NCBI GenBank assembly: GCA_945983195.1
Contig: CAMFSS010000092.1
Location: forward strand, 1-7,766
Direction of reading: 5' to 3'
DNA length: 7,766 bases
Source of the DNA: an uncultured Prevotellaceae bacterium
GTDB taxonomy: Bacteria > Bacteroidota > Bacteroidia > Bacteroidales > Muribaculaceae
Shown here in pieces: positions 1 to 4,916 of this stretch. Both the position numbers and the translations under genes were made by a program. The notes beneath the pieces are model-generated. The model was not told the DNA's origin and searched no databases. It saw only the letters and a list, made by a program, of their open reading frames with translations. Position 1 is the first letter of the stretch. Each line of letters opens with the position of its first letter.

Positions 1-662
1 GGAGTGAGCGCAGCGAGCTGCATGTCGTTGTAGTGCAGGGCAGCTTCGAACAGTCCGGCATCGCGGTAGCGTGTTTCCTCAAGCCGCATGAGCAGTGGGC
101 TGCTTTTGTCGAGAGTGCTGATAAGGGAGTCCTTGTAGACGTTGCGCAGAGTTTCATATCTCGCTGCCAGCTTGCGGTTTCCCACCTGAGAGCTCATCAT
201 CTCGCCGTAGCAGTGCTGTAGACAATTGAAATAGAACGACAGTTGCTCAGCCGACAGCGCGGCTCGGTCGATTGAGCGGAGAAGGTCGAGCGAAGCCTCA
301 TAGCGTCCTCCTGAGGCGTAGATATACGACAGTTGGAGTTTGCTCATAGTGATGCGCCCGGTGTCGCCCAGCGACGTTGCGATGTCGATGCACTCGCTTA
401 TGTGGAAGGCAGCCGAATCGAACATAAACGCCTGGTATTCTTCGTAGAGCGCGTGGTTCACGCCATAGAGCTTCTCCCGGTCGCCGTTGCACAAGGCAAG
501 TTGCGCCTTGAGGCTTTCAATTTTAGCCTCTTTTCGTACAAAGTAGGTGCTGTTGTTTTCGATTGCGTCGTCAAGCACATGTAGCAGCGAATCGAGCCTT
601 TCGCCTGCCGAGGCGGTGAGGCAGAATAGTATTGTCAATATAGAGGTTATGTACTTTTTCAT
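1..662 (-). CDS. Exported TPR-type regulator-like protein, DUF6377 family (5' part, cut by window edge)
   Basis: An uninterrupted frame runs from ATG at 662 to the left edge, giving the first 220 residues; the C-terminus lies outside the window. Residues 1-19 (MKKYITSILTILFCLTASA) form a classic signal peptide with an ASA cleavage site. The mature start has the pattern LDxxIENxxxYxxxKEAKIExLKxxL (about 29-55), followed by paired amphipathic helices that look like TPR units (about 65-97, 103-131, 138-175, 190-218). From memory, this arrangement is typical of Bacteroidetes DUF6377 proteins, in which a periplasmic TPR region precedes a membrane helix and a cytoplasmic C-terminal part thought to be regulatory. 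That C-terminal part cannot be seen here. No Shine-Dalgarno motif precedes the start, as is usual in the phylum. A good promoter lies 61 bp upstream. The gene is divergent from surE. The exported TPR protein call is secure; the DUF6377 assignment is probable. Confidence 0.78.
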   Translation of the reverse strand, partial: MKKYITSILTILFCLTASAGERLDSLLHVLDDAIENNSTYFVRKEAKIESLKAQLALCNGDREKLYGVNHALYEEYQAFMFDSAAFHISECIDIATSLGDTGRITMSKLQLSYIYASGGRYEASLDLLRSIDRAALSAEQLSFYFNCLQHCYGEMMSSQVGNRKLAARYETLRNVYKDSLISTLDKSSPLLMRLEETRYRDAGLFEAALHYNDMQLAALT

Positions 663-722
663 CAAGTGTAATCATTTTGCCCAACAGCATAAGGGGGTTA
701 CTCTTGGGGCGGTTTGTTTCTG

Positions 723-753
723 CAAATTTAATGAAATGCCCTTTCAAAACAAA
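723..753 (-). promoter_or_regulatory. Bacteroidetes-type promoter for the minus-strand TPR gene
   Basis: Read on the minus strand, TTTG (753-750) is followed after 19 bp by TAAATTTG (730-723). This fits the Bacteroidetes consensus of a -33 TTTG and a -7 TAnnTTTG with 19-21 bp between them. Transcription should begin near 716, leaving a leader of about 54 nt before the ATG at 662. The match is by sequence only. Confidence 0.65.
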
Positions 754-781
754 ACAATCCCCTTGTTTTTTGTGCAAAAAA
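751..781. repeat. Two adjoining AT-rich inverted repeats in the divergent intergenic region
   Basis: AAAACAA (751-757) and TTGTTTT (763-769) form a perfect 7-bp inverted repeat with a 5-nt centre. TTTTTTG (766-772) and CAAAAAA (775-781) form a second, overlapping one with a 2-nt centre. They adjoin the -33 element of the minus-strand promoter and lie between the two divergent promoters, where an operator could sit. A-tracts and T-tracts give such repeats easily by chance, so a function is uncertain. Confidence 0.35.
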
Positions 782-813
782 CGCAGGGCTGAATCGTTAA
801 GAATTGCTTTTAT

Positions 814-845
814 TTTGTAAGGGTTGAGTAAAATGTGTATTTTTG
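814..845 (+). promoter_or_regulatory. Bacteroidetes-type promoter for surE
   Basis: TTTG (814-817) is followed after 20 bp by TATTTTTG (838-845), an exact match to the TTTG / TAnnTTTG promoter form with the preferred spacing. The expected transcription start is near 852. That is only about 16 nt before the GTG at 868 and about 64 nt before the ATG at 916, so it does not exclude any of the candidate surE starts. Confidence 0.7.
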
Positions 846-915
846 TGGGTAGTTAACTTCTGCATCCGTGATAATGACAATGCAGGAATGGAATAGACTA
901 ATAAACAATTTTGCT

Positions 916-1803
916 ATGAAGGATAAAACTAATGAAGACAGCATTAAGGCCGACAATGCAATGGTGAAAGCTCCTGGTACGGCACTTGCAGGAGCACACG
1001 ATGAAGTGATACGGCCCGGTGCAGGCAAATTGTCGCAAAGTGCGGCTACGAGTGTGGGAAAGGAGCGTTGCCGTCCGCTGATATTCATAGGCAACGACGA
1101 CGGATTCCGTGCCGGAGGTCTTGCAGCACTCATTGATATAGCGTCACGCTACGGCGATGTGGTGGCTGTTGCACCCTATGAGCATCAGTCGGGCAAGTCA
1201 TCGGCAATCACCGTCGACACGCCGCTACGTGTGCATTGCATCAAGTCGAGTCTTCACACAATGATTTACAGCGTGAACGGCACGCCTGTCGACTGTGCAA
1301 AGCTGGCTTTCGACCGCCTGCTGCCACGCACGCCCGACCTGGTGCTGTCGGGCATCAACCACGGCTACAATTCGGGCAACAGCGTAATCTATTCGGGCAC
1401 GATGGGAGTGGTATTCGAAGGCTCATTCCGCGGTGTGCCGAGCATTGGATTCTCCTACGGCGACTATATGCCTGATGCCGATTTCACACCCTGTGTGCCT
1501 GTGGCAGAGCAGATTATAAAAGATGCTCTTGGCGGTGGCATTGCTAAGGGTGTATGCCTTAATGTGAACATTCCCAAGTGCGACAAGGTGGCAGGCGTGA
1601 AGCGCGTGCGCTCGGCAGTGGGCTACTGGAAGGAGGAATTTGAGGAGCGTGTGGACCCTCACGGACGCGTCTACTACTGGCTCACGGGCAGCTACCACAA
1701 TGAGGAACCCGACAATCCCGAGACTGACCTCTACTGGCTCGACCGCAACTATGCTACCATAGTGCCATGCCGTGCCGACCAGACTGCCTACGACCAGCTT
1801 TAG
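916..1803 (+). CDS. surE: 5'/3'-nucleotidase SurE
   Basis: SurE is a cytosolic, metal-dependent phosphatase that removes phosphate from nucleoside 5'- and 3'-monophosphates, often linked to stationary-phase survival. The family motifs are all present. Counting from ATG 916: NDDG at 60-63 (metal-binding Asp pair); VAPYEHQSG at 85-93 with the conserved Ser; NGTPVDCAKLA at 121-131; and SGINHGYNSG at 145-154 followed by YSGTMG, the usual TVG region with Met for Val. The core ends without the longer tail of some homologues. The N-terminus is odd: family members normally reach NDDG within about 10 residues, while this start leaves 59. The frame is also open upstream to a GTG at 868 (ATGs at 874 and 880), giving up to 311 residues. 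A GTG at 1054 would give a 249-residue protein of classical length. I chose ATG 916 because the sequence before it is AT-rich and leader-like. Function is secure; the start is not. Confidence 0.9.
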   Translation: MKDKTNEDSIKADNAMVKAPGTALAGAHDEVIRPGAGKLSQSAATSVGKERCRPLIFIGNDDGFRAGGLAALIDIASRYGDVVAVAPYEHQSGKSSAITVDTPLRVHCIKSSLHTMIYSVNGTPVDCAKLAFDRLLPRTPDLVLSGINHGYNSGNSVIYSGTMGVVFEGSFRGVPSIGFSYGDYMPDADFTPCVPVAEQIIKDALGGGIAKGVCLNVNIPKCDKVAGVKRVRSAVGYWKEEFEERVDPHGRVYYWLTGSYHNEEPDNPETDLYWLDRNYATIVPCRADQTAYDQL

Positions 1804-1833
1804 CCGCTGATTTTAGCCGCATTTGCATTTTTT

Positions 1834-1854
1834 ACAGTGGCTAATAGGCACTGT
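1834..1854. repeat. Inverted repeat ACAGTG/CACTGT after surE, before the argH promoter
   Basis: ACAGTG (1834-1839) and CACTGT (1849-1854) form a perfect 6-bp stem around a 9-nt loop, followed by TCCGATTTTTG. It could be a weak terminator for surE. It could also be an operator, because it lies where the -33 region of the proposed argH promoter would be. The stem is short and the T-run is not immediate, so neither reading is strong. Confidence 0.35.
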
Positions 1855-1869
1855 TCCGATTTTTGTTAG

Positions 1870-1877
1870 TAAATTTG
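1870..1877 (+). promoter_or_regulatory. Probable -7 element of an argH promoter
   Basis: TAAATTTG is an exact match to the Bacteroidetes -7 form TAnnTTTG and lies 77 bp before the argH ATG. No TTTG is found 19-21 bp upstream; that position holds the TAGGCA part of the adjacent inverted repeat. The promoter may therefore be weak or activator-dependent. The inferred leader is about 70 nt. Confidence 0.45.
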
Positions 1878-1905
1878 CTGATTATAACAATTTAACCACC
1901 TGAGT

Positions 1906-1917
1906 TGCGCTTGCGCA
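1906..1917. repeat. Hyphenated palindrome TGCGC-TT-GCGCA in the argH leader
   Basis: TGCGC (1906-1910) and GCGCA (1913-1917) form a perfect 12-bp palindrome with a TT centre, downstream of the proposed argH -7 element. Part of it, GCTTGCG (1909-1915), recurs at 1928-1934. It is the only GC-rich patch in an otherwise AT-rich gap. As DNA it could be a protein-binding site; a 2-nt loop is too tight for a good RNA hairpin. No regulator can be named. Confidence 0.35.
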
Positions 1918-1954
1918 GTGCAAATGTGCTTGCGACACTCGACATTCAATTGAT

Positions 1955-3295
1955 ATGGCATCAAAACTTTGGGAGAAATCGGTGGAAGTGAACCACGATG
2001 TCGACACCTACACCGTAGGCCGCGACCGTGAGATGGACCTCTACCTTGCAAAATACGATGTGCTGGGCTCGCTTGCCCACATCACTATGCTTGAGAGCAT
2101 CGGACTGCTCACGGCTGATGAGCTGAAGACGCTTACGTCGGCCCTGCGCGACATTCACGGCGAGATTGAAGCCGGACAATTCGTGATAGAGGACGGAATA
2201 GAGGACGTGCACTCGCAAGTGGAGCTGATGCTTACGCGCCGGCTTGGCGACGTGGGCAAGAAAATCCACTCCGGTCGTTCACGCAACGACCAGGTGCTCG
2301 TGGACTTGCGCCTGTTTATCCGTAGCGAAATCGAAGACCTTGTGCACCACATTGTGATGCTTTTCGGCACGCTCAACGAGCAGTCGCGCCGCTACCGCAC
2401 GGTGCTCATGCCGGGCTACACACACTTGCAGGTGGCAATGCCGTCGTCGTTTGGACTTTGGTTTGGGGCATACGCCGAAGCACTTGTAGATGACCTCACA
2501 GTGCTGCGTGCCGCCTACGGCGTGACCAACCGCAACCCGCTCGGCTCGGCAGCCGGCTACGGCTCGTCGTTCCCGCTCAACCGCACTATGACCACTGAGC
2601 TGCTTGGCTTCGGCTCAATCGACTACAATGTGGTGTATGCGCAGATGGGACGCGGCAAGACCGAGCGCATAGTGGCAAATGCCATTGCCAATGTGGCTGC
2701 CACAATAGCCAAGCTGGCATTTGATGCCTGCATGTTCAACTCCCAGAATTTCGGCTTCATCAAGCTTGCCGACGAGTTTACCACCGGCTCCTCGATAATG
2801 CCTCACAAGAAGAATCCCGACGTGTTTGAGCTTACGCGTGCCAAGTGCAACAAGCTCCAGGCACTTCCCTACGAGATAACGCTCATTACCAACAATCTGC
2901 CTTCGGGCTACTTCCGCGACTTGCAGCTCGTGAAGGAGTCGTTTCTGCCTGCTTTCGGCGAACTGAAGAGCATCATAGTGATGGTGAATGCCATGATGGC
3001 CCAGGTGAAGGTGAACGAGCACATTCTCGATGATTCGCGCTACGACTTGATGTTCTCGGTGGAGGAGGTGAACCGCCGCACTCGCGAAGGCGTGCCCTTC
3101 CGTGATGCCTACAAGCAGGTGGGGCTTGAAATAGAGGCGGGACGCTTCAGCCCCGTGAAGGAGGTTGCACACACGCACGAAGGCTCGATAGGCAACCCGT
3201 GCAACGACGAGATTGCCGCCCTCTTTGAGAAGGAGCTGAGCCAATTCGACTTCGATACCTATCACCGGGCATTCAGCAGCCTCCTCGGCTCATAA
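1955..3295 (+). CDS. argH: Argininosuccinate lyase
   Basis: ArgH cleaves argininosuccinate to arginine and fumarate, the last step of arginine biosynthesis, as a cytosolic homotetramer of the fumarase/aspartase superfamily. The 446-residue product has the three conserved regions of the superfamily: SGRSRNDQ at 106-113, PGYTHLQ at 153-159 with the conserved His157, and the signature loop TGSSIMPHKKNP at 277-288, which carries the catalytic serine. The N-terminal DREMDLYLAKYDVLGSLAHITML (24-46) matches the substrate-binding helix. Length agrees with Bacteroidetes ArgH proteins, slightly shorter than in enteric bacteria. After THLQ the common RAQP is VAMP, a mild variation. The ATG follows a leader with no Shine-Dalgarno motif; the next in-frame ATG lies within the conserved DREMD region, which supports this start. 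No other arginine gene lies in the window, so argH is detached from its pathway here. Confidence 0.95.
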   Translation: MASKLWEKSVEVNHDVDTYTVGRDREMDLYLAKYDVLGSLAHITMLESIGLLTADELKTLTSALRDIHGEIEAGQFVIEDGIEDVHSQVELMLTRRLGDVGKKIHSGRSRNDQVLVDLRLFIRSEIEDLVHHIVMLFGTLNEQSRRYRTVLMPGYTHLQVAMPSSFGLWFGAYAEALVDDLTVLRAAYGVTNRNPLGSAAGYGSSFPLNRTMTTELLGFGSIDYNVVYAQMGRGKTERIVANAIANVAATIAKLAFDACMFNSQNFGFIKLADEFTTGSSIMPHKKNPDVFELTRAKCNKLQALPYEITLITNNLPSGYFRDLQLVKESFLPAFGELKSIIVMVNAMMAQVKVNEHILDDSRYDLMFSVEEVNRRTREGVPFRDAYKQVGLEIEAGRFSPVKEVAHTHEGSIGNPCNDEIAALFEKELSQFDFDTYHRAFSSLLGS

Positions 3296-3303
3296 ACTAT
3301 CCC

Positions 3304-3357
3304 GTCGGACTTGTCCGACCAGTCTGACCGGTCGGACGAGTCTAACTTGTTGGACGA
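3304..3357. repeat. Array of six 9-bp units (GTCNGACNN) forming a long hairpin
   Basis: Starting 9 bp after the argH stop, six head-to-tail 9-bp units begin at 3304, 3313, 3322, 3331, 3340 and 3349. Five of the six start with GTC and the sixth with GTT. The consensus is GTCNGACNN, with GTCTAAC in unit five and GTTGGAC in unit six. Because GTCGGAC and GTCCGAC are reverse complements, units can pair with each other. The best fold pairs 3313-3320 perfectly with 3330-3337 around a 9-nt loop, and extends outward to 3307/3343 with two G-U pairs, giving a stem of about 14 bp. Units one and two also form a perfect 7+2+7 palindrome. An A-run, not a T-run, follows, so this is not a standard intrinsic terminator on the plus strand. 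It may be a processing, attenuation or RNA-stability element, or an interspersed repeat of the genome. Confidence 0.75.
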
Positions 3358-3396
3358 AAAAAACAGCTACTAACTCTTAACTAACATATCAGAGAA

Positions 3397-4389
3397 ATGG
3401 ATTACATCGCAAACCCCGACCGCTACGCCGACGGCGTGATGAACTACCGCCAATGCGGCAATTCGGGAATAAAGCTGCCTGAAATCACTCTCGGTTTCTG
3501 GTGGAACTATGGCGAGGGCAACGACTACGATGACTGCCTTGCGCGCATGGCTTACGCTTTCGACCATGGCATCACTTGCTTCGACCTTGCCAACAACTAC
3601 GGCCCTCCATTCGGCGCAGCCGAAACGAATTTCGGCCGTATGTATAGCGAAAACTTCACGGCTCACCGCCATGAGATGATTGTCACCACCAAGGCGGGCT
3701 ACAATATGTGGGCAGGTCCCTACGGCTGCGGCTCCTCGCGCAAGATGCTCATCACGAGCCTCGACGAGTCGTTGCAGCGCATGAAGCTCGACTATGTGGA
3801 CATATTCTACTCTCACCGCTACGACGGCTTCACGCCTATCGAGGAAACGATGCAGGCACTTGTCGACATCGTGTACAGCGGCAAGGCTCTTTATGTGGGG
3901 CTTTCGAACTATCCTGCCGACAAGCTTGTGGCTGCCGTTGCCTATCTTCGCAACCAGCACGTCAATCCCATTATATATCAGGGCAAGTACAACATGCTTG
4001 TGCGCGATGTGGAGGAACGGCACTTCGACGCGCTCCAGAACTTGGGCATAGGCTTCACGGCATTCTCGCCACTGGCGCAGGGTATTCTCTCAGGAAAATA
4101 CCTCGACGGAATCCCCGATGACTCGCGTGCCGCAAGGCTGAATCCGCTGATGAAGGATATGCTCACTGCCGATGCGCTGAAGAAGGTGCAGCGGTTGAAA
4201 CTGGTGGCTGAGAGCCGCGGACAGACACTCGCACAGATGGCTGTGGCGTGGATTCTTGCCAAGGAGATTGTAACATCGGTGATAGTGGGTTCACGCACGG
4301 TGCAGCAGCTTGCCGACAGCATCGGTGCGGTTGGCAACAGCCGTTTCAGTGCCGAGGAACTCCTTGGAATCAACCAGATACTGCTATGA
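3397..4389 (+). CDS. gpr: Aldo/keto reductase, YghZ/Gpr type (L-glyceraldehyde 3-phosphate reductase)
   Basis: This is an NADPH-dependent, cytosolic aldo-keto reductase with a TIM barrel. Enteric relatives (YghZ, also called Gpr) reduce L-glyceraldehyde 3-phosphate and methylglyoxal. The N-terminus (YIANPDRY, then YRQCGNSGIKLPEITLGFWWN) and the segments FDLANNYGPPFGAAE, TTKAGYNMWAGPYG and DIFYSHRYD closely follow my memory of the E. coli protein. The catalytic tetrad is complete: Asp63, Tyr68, Lys99 and His140. The cofactor end is seen in FSPLAQGILSGKYL (about 218-231) and VIVGSRTVQQL (about 295-305). At 330 residues it lacks the final 15 or so residues of the E. coli form, because the next gene begins inside its stop codon. 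ATCAGAGAA before the ATG is at best a weak ribosome site. No Bacteroidetes promoter is visible in the 101-bp gap after argH, so it may be read through from argH. The family is certain; the exact substrate is inferred. Confidence 0.9.
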   Translation: MDYIANPDRYADGVMNYRQCGNSGIKLPEITLGFWWNYGEGNDYDDCLARMAYAFDHGITCFDLANNYGPPFGAAETNFGRMYSENFTAHRHEMIVTTKAGYNMWAGPYGCGSSRKMLITSLDESLQRMKLDYVDIFYSHRYDGFTPIEETMQALVDIVYSGKALYVGLSNYPADKLVAAVAYLRNQHVNPIIYQGKYNMLVRDVEERHFDALQNLGIGFTAFSPLAQGILSGKYLDGIPDDSRAARLNPLMKDMLTADALKKVQRLKLVAESRGQTLAQMAVAWILAKEIVTSVIVGSRTVQQLADSIGAVGNSRFSAEELLGINQILL

Positions 4390-4889
4390 TGCGCCGGGCA
4401 ATTGCACTATTGCTGATAGCTGTGGCAGGAGCTGTGGCTTGCACCAGCATCGACGACAAGCGCACTCCGGCATATCAGGTGAACATAAGGCTCAACCGTG
4501 TGGGCTTGTGGGATACCTATGGCGTGCATGGAATGGGTGACTACCGTGTGTTCAGCCTGAGAAAGAAGCAGCCCTCAAACTTTCCGTTCACAGCCAATAC
4601 CTATACCGGCTTTGCTGGAGTGCTGTTGCTGATGGGATATGATTTCACCACGCAGACCTACAATACGCCGGTGGCATTTGAGATAGCCTGCCCGGTGGAG
4701 AACCGTGTTGACGTGACTGTCGACTACAATGCCGACACGTTTGAGGCTGTGTGCCCCAAGTGCGGTTCGCGCTACAATGTGCTTGAGGGCGGAGGCGCGG
4801 CAGTGTCGGGCACTGCCTACGAGCGGCACTACGGGCTTACGCGCTACCGTGTCACAGCCGACAATGGTGGCTATCTCATTACCAACTAA
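4386..4889 (+). CDS. Small predicted lipoprotein with a Rieske-like domain lacking His ligands
   Basis: The product has 167 residues. A Met-Arg-Arg start, the hydrophobic stretch AIALLLIAVAGAVA and Cys19 suggest a signal peptide with a loose lipobox (AVAC), hence a lipid-anchored envelope protein. The mature part keeps LWDTYGVHGMGDYR (41-54), FPFTANTYTGFAGVLLLMG (66-84) and a C-terminal segment with Rieske layout: CPVE at 102-105, then CPKCGSRYNVLEGG at 123-136, then SG and a final Y-rich strand. In true Rieske proteins the pattern is CxH and CxxH. Here the His positions are Val104 and Cys126, leaving three cysteines, so a normal [2Fe-2S] Rieske cluster is unlikely; metal binding or a purely structural role is possible. 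The start ATG overlaps the reductase stop (ATGA), pointing to coupled translation; ATG 4389 is an alternative. The frame stays open upstream to 4248, but that stretch overlaps the reductase. I recall similar uncharacterised Bacteroidales proteins. Function unknown. Confidence 0.8.
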   Translation: MMRRAIALLLIAVAGAVACTSIDDKRTPAYQVNIRLNRVGLWDTYGVHGMGDYRVFSLRKKQPSNFPFTANTYTGFAGVLLLMGYDFTTQTYNTPVAFEIACPVENRVDVTVDYNADTFEAVCPKCGSRYNVLEGGGAAVSGTAYERHYGLTRYRVTADNGGYLITN

Positions 4890-4916
4890 AATGATAACAT
4901 CAAAAAATAACGAAAT

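Noticed and set aside
1799..1820. Direct repeat TTTAGCCGC at 1799-1807 and 1812-1820, spanning the surE stop
   Set aside because: There are only two short copies in a region just after a stop codon. Chance or a small local duplication explains it, and there is no sign of an attachment site.
2615..3265. 216-codon minus-strand frame inside argH
   Set aside because: It is antisense to conserved argH regions. Its His/Val/Leu-rich composition is typical of a mirrored frame.
3304..3357. The 9-bp array as a CRISPR array or intrinsic terminator
   Set aside because: Units are contiguous 9-mers with no spacers, which excludes CRISPR. No T-run follows on the plus strand, and on the minus strand the T-run precedes the hairpin.
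3370..4023. 217-codon minus-strand frame covering the reductase start
   Set aside because: It is antisense to the conserved N-terminal half of the aldo-keto reductase, with no family resemblance and no promoter.
4248..4385. A 46-residue upstream extension of the lipoprotein frame
   Set aside because: It overlaps the reductase coding region in another frame, and the lipoprotein signal peptide begins at ATG 4386.
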